NCBI GenBank assembly: GCA_947166445.1
Contig: CAMVED010000008.1
Span: forward strand, 1 to 49,778
DNA: 49,778 nt
Direction: 5' to 3'
Source: an uncultured Mycoplasmatota bacterium
Lineage (GTDB): Bacteria; Bacillota_I; Bacilli_A; RF39; UBA660
The notes under the pieces were generated by a model. The model was not told the origin of the DNA, made no database searches, and was given only the letters and a program-made list of their open reading frames with translations. A program made the translations under genes and the position numbers. Below, piece after piece: positions 32,437 to 41,157 of the stretch; position 1 is the first letter of the stretch; every line of letters starts with the position of its first letter.

Positions 32437-32548
32437 TAAAAAGCATCTGATATCAACCCTTGTTGATTCAGATGCATCTCAATGAATTGGGAAACGTCTG
32501 ATACCTACTTCAAACGTATCCTTTTTTATTTTATGAAGTTTCCCTCAT
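32437..32548 (-). ncRNA. Candidate antisense antitoxin RNA
   Basis: Promoter TTGAAA (32578-32583)-17-TATAGT (32555-32560) on minus strand; terminator stem GCATCTGA..TCAGATGC (32443-32475) followed by TTTTTATTATTT. Confidence 0.6.
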
Positions 32549-32680
32549 ATATATACTATATCATAAATATAAATTTATTTCAATATTTGTTTCTAATTGC
32601 TTTTCATATTTTGTTAATATTACCCAGTACATTTTATCAATAGTAGAATATAATAAATTGTAACTAAAAGGAGGTAAAAT

Positions 32681-33664
32681 ATGAAAAGAACAATAGTTAT
32701 TATTACTGGAGTAGTAGCCTTTATCCTTTTATGTTTAGGATATAGTTTTTACAGTAGTAATAATAATTCTAATTTAACAAAAGTAAAAGTAGCAGAAGTA
32801 ACTCATAGTGTTTTTTATGCACCCCAATATGTAGCGATTAAAAAAGGATATTTTGAAGATGAAGGACTCGATGTAGAACTTACCCTAACAAGTGGTGCTG
32901 ATAATGTTATGGCAGCAGTTCTATCTGGTGATGCAAACATTGGACTATCTGGATCAGAAGCTACAATATATGTTTATAATAAAGGTGAAAAAGATTATAT
33001 AAAAACATTTGCACAACTTACCCAAAAAGATGGATCATTTTTAATATCTAGAAAAGAAATTAAAAACTTTACTGTAAATGATTTAAAAGGAAAATATGTA
33101 ATTGGAGGCCGCCAAGGTGGTATGCCCGAAATGACTCTTGAATATATCTTAAAAGAAAACGGAATCAATCCAAACAAAGATCTTAATATTGATACAAGTA
33201 TTCAATTTGCAGCCATGGCAGGATCATTTATCGGAGGTACTGGTGATTTTGTAACTCTTTTTGAACCACTTGCAACCCAAGTAGTAAATGAAGGATATGG
33301 TTATAAAGTTGCACAACTTGGTACTCTTACTGATAACGTTCCATATACAGCTTACAACGCAAGGAAAAGCTATATAAATGAAAATAAAGATATAATAGAA
33401 AAATTTACTAAAGCCATTCAAAGAGGACTTAACTTTGTAAATGAAAATGATAGTAGTACTATTGCAAAAGCTATAATGAATCAGTTTCCCGACACTTCTT
33501 ATAATGATATTAAAAACGCCGTAGAAAGTTATAAAAAAAATAATACTTGGCCAAAAACCACAACATTTACCAAAAAATCATTCGATCACTTACAAGAAAT
33601 TATAATTAAAGCAGGTTTCTTAGACAAAAAAGTAAGTTATAAAGATTTAATTCATGAAAACTAA
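32681..33664 (+). CDS. ABC transporter substrate-binding protein, NMT1/THI5 or SsuA-like
   Basis: KVAEVTHSVFYAPQYVAIKKGYFEDEGLDVELT...GDANIGLSGSEA; AAGGAGG Shine-Dalgarno. Confidence 0.88.
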   Translation: MKRTIVIITGVVAFILLCLGYSFYSSNNNSNLTKVKVAEVTHSVFYAPQYVAIKKGYFEDEGLDVELTLTSGADNVMAAVLSGDANIGLSGSEATIYVYNKGEKDYIKTFAQLTQKDGSFLISRKEIKNFTVNDLKGKYVIGGRQGGMPEMTLEYILKENGINPNKDLNIDTSIQFAAMAGSFIGGTGDFVTLFEPLATQVVNEGYGYKVAQLGTLTDNVPYTAYNARKSYINENKDIIEKFTKAIQRGLNFVNENDSSTIAKAIMNQFPDTSYNDIKNAVESYKKNNTWPKTTTFTKKSFDHLQEIIIKAGFLDKKVSYKDLIHEN

Positions 33665-34406
33665 TCTTTTAGAAATAAAAAACTTAAGCAAAATATACCA
33701 TAATGAAAAAGGAGAACTTATTGCCTTAAAAGATATAAGTCTTGAAATTAAACAAGATGAATTCGTTTCTTTAGTAGGCCCATCAGGATGTGGAAAATCA
33801 ACAATTCTTTCAATTATTTCAGGAATGATGAAAAAATCTTCTGGAGAAATAAAATTTAATAAAAAAAAACCTAAAATCGGATATATGCTGCAAGAAGATT
33901 CGTTATTTCCATGGAGAACAGTACTAGATAATGCTTGTTTAGGACTAGAAATAAAAAAAGAATTAAATGATAATACAAAGAAAAATGTAATAAGACTTTT
34001 AAAAAAATATGGATTAGGAGATTTCATAGATAGTTATCCTAATAGTTTATCTGGAGGTTTAAAACAAAGAGTTGCCTTAATTAGAACACTAGCTCTAAAT
34101 CCTGACATACTACTTTTAGATGAACCCTTCTCTGCTCTAGATTATCAAACTAGACTTGCCTTATCTGATGATTTAAAACATATAATCTTAAACGAGAAAA
34201 AAACTGCAATTATGGTTACACATGATATAGCAGAGGCAATCAGTATGTCAGATAAAGTAATTGTTATAACTAATCGCCCTGGAAAAGTTAAAAAAATAAT
34301 AAACATAGAACTAGAAAAAAATGGTGCTCCTACTGAAAATAGAAAAGATAAAAGATTTAATTATTACTATGAAATGATTTGGAAGGAATTGGATCATCAT
34401 GTATAG
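33654..34406 (+). CDS. ABC transporter ATP-binding protein (SsuB/TauB-like)
   Basis: Walker A GPSGCGKST, LSGGLKQR signature, Walker B DILLLDEPFSALD. Confidence 0.95.
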   Translation: MKTNLLEIKNLSKIYHNEKGELIALKDISLEIKQDEFVSLVGPSGCGKSTILSIISGMMKKSSGEIKFNKKKPKIGYMLQEDSLFPWRTVLDNACLGLEIKKELNDNTKKNVIRLLKKYGLGDFIDSYPNSLSGGLKQRVALIRTLALNPDILLLDEPFSALDYQTRLALSDDLKHIILNEKKTAIMVTHDIAEAISMSDKVIVITNRPGKVKKIINIELEKNGAPTENRKDKRFNYYYEMIWKELDHHV

Positions 34407-35184
34407 TAATGAACATCAACTCTATTTAAAAAATAAAAAAAGGAACAAAAACATAATATTGTTCTTCAGAATATTTATAGTACTATTTTTTCTAATTGTT
34501 TGGGAGGTGCTAGCTAAAACAGAAATAATAAATCCGTTTCTCACCTCTTCGCCCTCAAAAGTTATAACTACTATTATAGATTTATATAAACAAAATAATT
34601 TATTTAAACATATTTGGACTACTTTTTATGAAACAATCGCAAGTTTCTCAATTGCTAGTATAATTGGCTTAATAGTAGCCAGCATCTTATGGAGTAATAA
34701 CACCATATCTAAAATATTAGACCCCTATTTAACAGTTCTAAACTCACTTCCTAAAGTATCACTAGGACCACTTATTATAATTTGGATAGGCGCAAATACT
34801 AATTCAATTATTTTTATGACGCTTTTAATAACAGTATTTACCGCAATAATCAATATATATAGTGCTTTTATTAATACTGACAAACAAAAAATAATACTAT
34901 TAAAAACATTCGGAGCAAACAAAATACAAATATTTACAAAGCTAGTTCTAAGAGGAAACACAAAAAATTTAGTAAACACTTTAAAAATAAATATAAGTCT
35001 ATCTTTAATTGGAGTAATAATGGGAGAACTTTTAGTATCTAAAAAAGGTCTTGGATACTTAATTACATATGGATCACAAGTATTTAATTTAAACTTAGTC
35101 ATTACTTCAATATTCATGCTGGGCATAATGTCTTATTTACTTTATTTTTGTATTGATTTATTAGAAAAGAAACTAAATAAATAA
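34399..35184 (+). CDS. ABC transporter permease (SsuC/ThiX-like)
   Basis: Six TM segments; NSLPKVSLGPLIIIWIGANTNS EAA-like loop; overlaps ATPase gene by 8 nt. Confidence 0.92.
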   Translation: MYSNEHQLYLKNKKRNKNIILFFRIFIVLFFLIVWEVLAKTEIINPFLTSSPSKVITTIIDLYKQNNLFKHIWTTFYETIASFSIASIIGLIVASILWSNNTISKILDPYLTVLNSLPKVSLGPLIIIWIGANTNSIIFMTLLITVFTAIINIYSAFINTDKQKIILLKTFGANKIQIFTKLVLRGNTKNLVNTLKINISLSLIGVIMGELLVSKKGLGYLITYGSQVFNLNLVITSIFMLGIMSYLLYFCIDLLEKKLNK

Positions 35185-35208
35185 CGAAGAAAAATCTTCG
35201 TTATTTAT
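35177..35208. terminator. Bidirectional terminator between convergent genes
   Basis: AAATAACGAAGA-aaaa-TCTTCGTTATTT. Confidence 0.75.
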
Positions 35209-35791
35209 TATTTGAAACTCTAATTAAATGTGCTATATAAATGAGCTGTTTATCAAAAGACTTACAAGTAGTAAGAACTAACTTTTTAGTATAAATATTA
35301 TCTTTTATAGTAATTTCACCATTTTTGTTTTCATAATAATACTTAACTATTTTATATTCATATCTTTTATTATTAAAATAAACATAAACTATATCATCAA
35401 TATCTAACTTATATAATTTTTTAAAATAAGAAACATATGAATTACCACTATGAGCTGCCAAAACAAAAGTACTATTATTTTCATTTGGTAACATAAATGG
35501 TTTTAATATAGTAATATTCTCATTAATGTTATTATGAACAGATAAAGGATGGACAAAACCACCCTTTAAATTTATTTTTGGTATTTCAATAAACCCTATA
35601 AAATCATTATTATCATGTTTAATATTTGATTTAATTAACTTGGTTGTAACTACAGGAGTCTCATTAAAAAACTCATCAATTTTTTTATTATAATTTTTTA
35701 TTGATTTATAATTATATATTAAATCAAAACTCATTAGCATTATTCCAACAAATATAAATAACAAAAAAACTACTCTAATTATACTTCTCAT
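35201..35791 (-). CDS. Sortase (pilin-linked, class C/D-like)
   Basis: FVLAAHSGNS His motif and LVLTTCKSFDKQLIYIAHL Cys motif; adjacent to LPXTG-like pilin. Confidence 0.8.
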   Translation of the reverse strand: MRSIIRVVFLLFIFVGIMLMSFDLIYNYKSIKNYNKKIDEFFNETPVVTTKLIKSNIKHDNNDFIGFIEIPKINLKGGFVHPLSVHNNINENITILKPFMLPNENNSTFVLAAHSGNSYVSYFKKLYKLDIDDIVYVYFNNKRYEYKIVKYYYENKNGEITIKDNIYTKKLVLTTCKSFDKQLIYIAHLIRVSNNK

Positions 35792-37826
35792 ATATAAAAT
35801 AACTAGAACCAATTACTACTAGTATACTTGCTATAATACCAATAATATTAAAAGCACCAGTTTTAGGAACTTTCACTGTGTTTTTATTATTTTTAATTAT
35901 AAGTTTAACATTTTGCTTATCTTCTTTTATTTCAAAACAATGTTTTTCTTTTGAAAGTTTATATCCCTCGGGAGCTTTTGTTTCATAAACGCAGTACTTT
36001 CCGGCAATCATAGTTTTAATAGTTAATTTTCCGTTTTTATTAGTAACACCCTTAAACATTGCTTTGTTATTTTCAACTAGGTATATATCAAATTCTGCTC
36101 CACTTAATAACTCATCTGTTTTACTATCTTTTTTTACTATTGTCAAAGATCCTTCTTTTCTATAATTTTTCATATTTGCTTTTATTATTTTTCCGTTTTC
36201 TATTACTTCAAAAGACATTCTCTCATTATTCAATTTATAATATTTTGGAGCTTCTTTTTCCAAAATATAGTATTTACCTATATCCAAATTAGGTAGAAAA
36301 ATCTTACCGTTTTTATCAGTTCTACCACTGTAAATCAAAGTATTATCCTCTTTATAAATTTCCATTAAACAATTAGGAACAGGTACATCTAAAGAATAAT
36401 CAGTTTTTGAGAATTCTAATACAGATTTTTTTATATCTTTAGCCTTTAATTCGTACATTTTTTCTTTATTTACATTAACAGTGATATCATCAGAAAACAC
36501 ATACCCTTCTTCACCAGTTACTTGTTTCAAGGTATAAACACCATATGGTAAATCAATCATACCAATACCGTCTTGATTAGTAACCAACTCTTCTATCTTA
36601 TTGTTATTTTTGTCAAAAATATCAAATGATGCACCTTTTTCGGGAACATATTTTTCACCTGAACCACCTTTTGTTTTAATAAGCTTTATAGTTCCTTTTA
36701 TTACTTCGTCCTCTACATTAATTGTTATATTATTATCTTTACCACTCAAAGTAAAAGGATACGTTTCTTCATTTATTTTATACCCTTTCGGAGCCTTTAT
36801 TTCTTTCAACAAATAATCACCATAAGGTAAACCAGTTTTAGCTAAACCAAATTCTTTAGTTTTTATTTTCGTTACTAGTTCATTATTTGTATTATATATT
36901 CCATATTCAGCACCTTCAAGAGTAGCATCTCCTGAAGGAACTGACTTTTTCGTTTCGCTATCTACTTTTTGAATATTTACAAAACCATCAGTTACTTCCA
37001 AAAGAAATTTAAAAGATTTCCCTTCCGGTGCACCCATTCTAATAATATCTTGAAAATCACTACTAACAAAAGCTCCAAACTTTTCATTTGTTTTAGGTAC
37101 TATTTTAAAACTGACTTGATAAGGACTACTAAATTCAGAATACACAGTTAACTTATCATTGTTTTGCTCAAGCAAAACTCTTTGAGAAACATTTGACAAA
37201 GTATAATTATGGAAAACTTTATTAGTATCGGTTAACGTCTTTTTTTTGCCAGCTTCTACTATTACAATTTGATTAGCAAAACTTGGAAGCTTACTATAAT
37301 CATTTACTAATTTATTCAACTCAGATACTTCACTTTTATATAACAATGAATCTGGAACAGCATCACGATTCACTTTAAATGTCCAAGTTAAATCAGGTCT
37401 CATTATCCTCCATATCATAACTTGTGTTATTCCATACCATTTTTTATCAGTATGATCAATAAAATTATCTTTATAACCATATCCAAAATAAGCAAGAAGT
37501 TGAACCTTTTTATACTTTTCTTCTGTAAGATCAGTTTTACTAATTATTTCATCTTTATCTGTATAAATATTATGAGAGCCTGAATAAGAACCTACAAGTG
37601 GTGTTGCAGGATCAATACAATAATAAATCTTATCATCTATGGTAGACTTAATCATCCAACTATTATAATCCATGTACCTATTAGATTCTTCTGCAAAAAC
37701 AGTAAAACCTGAATCTGGGTGCCATACCTCATAAAGCTTTCCATTATACACACTAGCATTAACCCAATTTATTCTAATTGCTAATAATGAAATCATCATT
37801 AACAAATAAATCAATATTCTTTTCAT
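35775..37826 (-). CDS. Surface adhesin/pilin: thioester domain, SpaA/prealbumin-like repeats, VPKTG sorting signal
   Basis: Signal peptide after GAGGAGGTAAAA; YYCIDPA and GITQVMIWRI (TED motifs); four Y.L.E..AP.GY-type repeats; KVPKTGAFNIIGIIASILVVIGSSYFIYEKYN. Confidence 0.9.
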   Translation of the reverse strand: MKRILIYLLMMISLLAIRINWVNASVYNGKLYEVWHPDSGFTVFAEESNRYMDYNSWMIKSTIDDKIYYCIDPATPLVGSYSGSHNIYTDKDEIISKTDLTEEKYKKVQLLAYFGYGYKDNFIDHTDKKWYGITQVMIWRIMRPDLTWTFKVNRDAVPDSLLYKSEVSELNKLVNDYSKLPSFANQIVIVEAGKKKTLTDTNKVFHNYTLSNVSQRVLLEQNNDKLTVYSEFSSPYQVSFKIVPKTNEKFGAFVSSDFQDIIRMGAPEGKSFKFLLEVTDGFVNIQKVDSETKKSVPSGDATLEGAEYGIYNTNNELVTKIKTKEFGLAKTGLPYGDYLLKEIKAPKGYKINEETYPFTLSGKDNNITINVEDEVIKGTIKLIKTKGGSGEKYVPEKGASFDIFDKNNNKIEELVTNQDGIGMIDLPYGVYTLKQVTGEEGYVFSDDITVNVNKEKMYELKAKDIKKSVLEFSKTDYSLDVPVPNCLMEIYKEDNTLIYSGRTDKNGKIFLPNLDIGKYYILEKEAPKYYKLNNERMSFEVIENGKIIKANMKNYRKEGSLTIVKKDSKTDELLSGAEFDIYLVENNKAMFKGVTNKNGKLTIKTMIAGKYCVYETKAPEGYKLSKEKHCFEIKEDKQNVKLIIKNNKNTVKVPKTGAFNIIGIIASILVVIGSSYFIYEKYN

Positions 37827-37970
37827 TTTTACCTCCTCATATAAATAATTACTAAAAAAAATGAAAAGACCTAACTTTTCTTTGTTTTTTTTCGATTTTT
37901 TCATAAAAATAGATATTTACAATTCAAAGAATAACAGATTTTCATAAAATAAAATAGAAAGGATGATGAT

Positions 37971-38381
37971 ATGGAAGGACGCAATAATAATGGTTGTGGA
38001 AACAGACCATTTCCACCATTTCCTAATATAAACTTTGTTGGTGTCATTGGACCTACCGGACCTACTGGACCAAGCGGAGGACCTACTGGTGCTACTGGGC
38101 CTACGGGACCTCAAGGTTTAACAGGTGAAACTGGACCAACTGGTGCTACGGGACCTACTGGACCTACTGGACCTGCTGGTCCTGCTGGTGGTGTTGGACC
38201 TGCTGGTCCTGCCGGTGCTACTGGGCCTGCTGGCCCTGCAGGAGTTACTCCAACATTTACTATGGGAACAGTTACTACTGGAGCTCCTGGAACAGAGGCT
38301 TCAGCAACAATGACTGGCACACCTCCTAACTATGTATTAAACTTAACAATACCACAAGGGCCTACCGGACCTGCTGCATAA
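37971..38381 (+). CDS. Collagen-like GXX-repeat protein (BclA-like layout)
   Basis: [10 protein letters not shown].. repeat tract with GPT/GAT/GPA triplets, short N-terminal leader, non-repeat C-terminal [34 protein letters not shown]. Confidence 0.9.
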   Translation: MEGRNNNGCGNRPFPPFPNINFVGVIGPTGPTGPSGGPTGATGPTGPQGLTGETGPTGATGPTGPTGPAGPAGGVGPAGPAGATGPAGPAGVTPTFTMGTVTTGAPGTEASATMTGTPPNYVLNLTIPQGPTGPAA

Positions 38382-38400
38382 AATTATTATATGGTTAATT

Positions 38401-38437
38401 TAAAAAGTAGGAAAAAACATAATATTCCTACTTTTTT
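38401..38437 (+). terminator. Intrinsic terminator after collagen-like gene
   Basis: AAAAAGTAGGAA..TTCCTACTTTTTT. Confidence 0.8.
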
Positions 38438-38493
38438 GTGCATACATTATATATTTAATTCATTTTTATTCATAAATTATAATGGTGATACTT

Positions 38494-39588
38494 ATGAATA
38501 AAAACAAATATAAAGTATGTGTTTATGCGATTACTAAAAATGAAGAGAAATTTGCTAAACGATGGTTTAATTCGATGAAAGAAGCTGATAAAATATATAT
38601 ACTTGATACAGGTTCCACTGATAAAACAGTACAAATTCTAAAAAACCTTGGAGCTCATGTTATCACAAAAGAAATAAAACCATGGAGATTTGATATAGCT
38701 AGAAACCTATCATTAGATTTAGTACCAACCGATACTGACATTTGTGTTTGTACTGATTTAGATGAAGTTTTTGAAAAAGGTTGGCGAACAACACTAGAGA
38801 AGATTTGGTCAAAAAACAAAATAACAAGATTAGGATACAACTACAATTGGAGTTTTGATAGCAATAACAATCCAGCGGTTAACTTTTATATATCAAAAAT
38901 ACACAGTAGAAACAATTACATTTGGAAACATCCAGTTCATGAAGTTTTAGTAAACATTAAGAACAATGAAGAATTAATAAACACCAACGAAATAACTTTA
39001 AATCATTATCCAGATAATAAAAAATCAAGATCAAGCTATTTACCACTTTTAGAATTATCAGTACAAGAAGACCCAAACGATGATAGAAACGTACACTATC
39101 TAGGAAGAGAATACATGTATTATCAGCAATGGGAAAAAGCTATAAAAACTTTAAAAAAACATCTATCACTTCCAACTGCAACTTGGAAAGATGAAAGATG
39201 TGCATCAATGAGATTTATTGCTAGATGTTATAGTAATTTAAATAATAAAAATGAAGCAATTAAATGGTATGATAAAGCAATAAAAGAAGCCTCTTACTTA
39301 AGAGATCCCCACGTTGAAAAAGCTCTATTAATGTATAAACTTCAAGATTATAACAAAGTAATATACTTATGTAACAAAGCATTAGATATACCTAAAAATG
39401 AAAAAAGTTATATAAATGAACCATTTAGTTATGACCACACAATATACGATTTATTATCAATGTGCTACTACTATAAAAATGATAAAAACTTAGCACTCTA
39501 TTATATTAATAAAGCAATAGAAATATCTCCAAACATTGAAAGATTAAAAAACAATAAAAAAATATTTGAAAATATGGAAGAGTTTTAA
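38494..39588 (+). CDS. Family 2 glycosyltransferase with C-terminal TPR-like repeats
   Basis: YAITKNEEKFAKRWFNSMKEADKIYILDTGSTDKTVQIL, DICVCTDLDEVF; TPR-like helices NKNEAIKWYDKAIKEA. Confidence 0.85.
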   Translation: MNKNKYKVCVYAITKNEEKFAKRWFNSMKEADKIYILDTGSTDKTVQILKNLGAHVITKEIKPWRFDIARNLSLDLVPTDTDICVCTDLDEVFEKGWRTTLEKIWSKNKITRLGYNYNWSFDSNNNPAVNFYISKIHSRNNYIWKHPVHEVLVNIKNNEELINTNEITLNHYPDNKKSRSSYLPLLELSVQEDPNDDRNVHYLGREYMYYQQWEKAIKTLKKHLSLPTATWKDERCASMRFIARCYSNLNNKNEAIKWYDKAIKEASYLRDPHVEKALLMYKLQDYNKVIYLCNKALDIPKNEKSYINEPFSYDHTIYDLLSMCYYYKNDKNLALYYINKAIEISPNIERLKNNKKIFENMEEF

Positions 39589-39622
39589 CTCTTCTTTTTA
39601 TTTTATTAGCATATAATTTAAT

Positions 39623-40420
39623 ATGATAAATTTTATAAAAGGAATAATAGTTGGAATTTTTAACATCATACCAGGTCTTAGTGGCAGCGCTCTATTAGTT
39701 ATTTTTGACTTGTATGAAAAATGTTTAAATTCAATAGGAAACTTTTTTAGAAAACCAAAAGAAAACTTTATTTTTCTCTTACCTATTACTCTTGGAATAA
39801 TACTAGGAACTTACCTTTTTAGCAATATTGTTTTTGTGCTCATAAACAAGTGGCCTATGGAACTATATACAATATTTACTTTTTTTATACTAGGAACAAT
39901 ACCCCATTTGTTTCATGAAGCTACTAAAAAAGGTTTTCAAAAAACATATATAATTTCCTTTTTAACTACTTTTATTTTAGGAATGTCCTTACTATTTTTA
40001 GATACTAAAAACTTAAACTATAGTATTGATTATAGTGCTATAAGTATTATTAAATACTTTATAATTGGTATAACTTTATCATTTTCTACAATAATACCAG
40101 GTATATCTTCAACAGTATTATTATCTTTAATGAATCTATATGGCATATACATATATAGTATATCTTCTATTAATCTATTTGTACTGATTCCTGCATGTCT
40201 AGGATTTGCTATTACTACATTTTTTATATCTAAAATAATAAATTATTTATTAAAAAACTATTATGGCTATACTTATTTTGCTATTCTTGGTTTTTCTTTA
40301 TCTACAATTCCTTGTCTTTTACAAACAAAAATAGTTTTCAACAACAGTTTTGTTATTAGCATAATAATAGGAATAATTGCTTTCTTTATAACTAATTATT
40401 CATTCAGGGTGATAAAATGA
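39623..40420 (+). CDS. DUF368 family membrane protein (PopT-type undecaprenyl phosphate translocase family)
   Basis: IKGIIVGIFNIIPGLSGSALLV and SFSTIIPGISSTVLLSLMNLYG repeat motifs. Confidence 0.85.
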   Translation: MINFIKGIIVGIFNIIPGLSGSALLVIFDLYEKCLNSIGNFFRKPKENFIFLLPITLGIILGTYLFSNIVFVLINKWPMELYTIFTFFILGTIPHLFHEATKKGFQKTYIISFLTTFILGMSLLFLDTKNLNYSIDYSAISIIKYFIIGITLSFSTIIPGISSTVLLSLMNLYGIYIYSISSINLFVLIPACLGFAITTFFISKIINYLLKNYYGYTYFAILGFSLSTIPCLLQTKIVFNNSFVISIIIGIIAFFITNYSFRVIK

Positions 40421-41157
40421 ATACAACTATCGCCTTTGTTTTATCTTCTCTAGCAGGTCTCTCAACTTTAATAGGATCTTTTATAATATTTTTATCTAAA
40501 AAAAAGAGTTTAAACTTCCTAATCGGAGGAATTTCCTTTGCTTCTTCTGTAATGCTATTTCTATCATTATTTGACTTAATACCAGAAAGTATTCATTTTT
40601 TTAAATACACTTACACATCTTTTATAAGCATTATTATATCCTTAATATTTTTATGTATTGGTATGTGTATATCCTTGATAGTAGATAAACTTTTTCCGAA
40701 TACATTTAACGAAAAATCATTATATAAACTAGGATTAATTACAATGATTGGTATTATGATTCATAATATTCCTGAAGGCATTGCTACATTTATAACAACT
40801 AGCGAAAACATAAAACTAGGCTTATCTATCACTATTGCTATTGCAATGCATAATATCCCCGAAGGAATAAGTATATCCCTTCCTATTTACTACTACTCAA
40901 GAAGTTATAAAAAATCCTTTTTTTACACATTTATATGTGCTATTTCTGAACCTTTCGGAGCATTAATAGCTTATTTGTTTTTAAAACCATCCTATCACAC
41001 ATTTGGAATAATCTACTCACTAATCGCAGGAATCATGATCCATATCTCAATTTATGAATTATTGCCAGAAGTCACTAAATATAAAAGGCATAGAATAACT
41101 TATATATTCTATGCCTTAGGAATAATACTAGTACTAATAAATCTATTATTATTTTAA
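40417..41157 (+). CDS. ZIP family metal transporter
   Basis: IHNIPEGIATFI and MHNIPEGISISLPIY metal-site motifs. Confidence 0.93.
   Translation: MNTTIAFVLSSLAGLSTLIGSFIIFLSKKKSLNFLIGGISFASSVMLFLSLFDLIPESIHFFKYTYTSFISIIISLIFLCIGMCISLIVDKLFPNTFNEKSLYKLGLITMIGIMIHNIPEGIATFITTSENIKLGLSITIAIAMHNIPEGISISLPIYYYSRSYKKSFFYTFICAISEPFGALIAYLFLKPSYHTFGIIYSLIAGIMIHISIYELLPEVTKYKRHRITYIFYALGIILVLINLLLF
41085..41116 (-). terminator. Putative terminator for the 41149 gene lying inside the convergent ZIP CDS
   Basis: 12-bp stem AAGGCATAGAAT-aacttatat-ATTCTATGCCTT; read on the minus strand it is followed by TTATATTT. Confidence 0.5.

Larger units (their letters stand above)
32276..32583. other. Candidate type I toxin-antitoxin locus (toxin mRNA plus convergent antisense RNA)
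   Basis: 25-aa hydrophobic ORF, SD-occluding hairpin, 5'-3' long-range pairing arms, convergent promoter and terminator on the opposite strand. Confidence 0.65.

Noticed and set aside
37827-37904. Upstream extension MKKSKKNKEKLGLFIFFSNYLYEEVK of the pilin ORF
   Set aside because: The internal Met follows GAGGAGGTAAAA and begins a standard signal peptide; the extension would bury it
38050-38260. Short tandem repeats that could suggest a CRISPR or minisatellite
   Set aside because: They are 9-nt periodic codon repeats of GXX triplets in a clear ORF; no spacer/repeat layout
37917-38320. Minus-strand ORFs 37917..38114 and 38111..38320, and + frame ORF 38125..38313, over the collagen-like gene
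   Set aside because: Repeat-driven open frames (GPT/GPA triplet bias yields open alternative frames); no RBS and low-complexity translations
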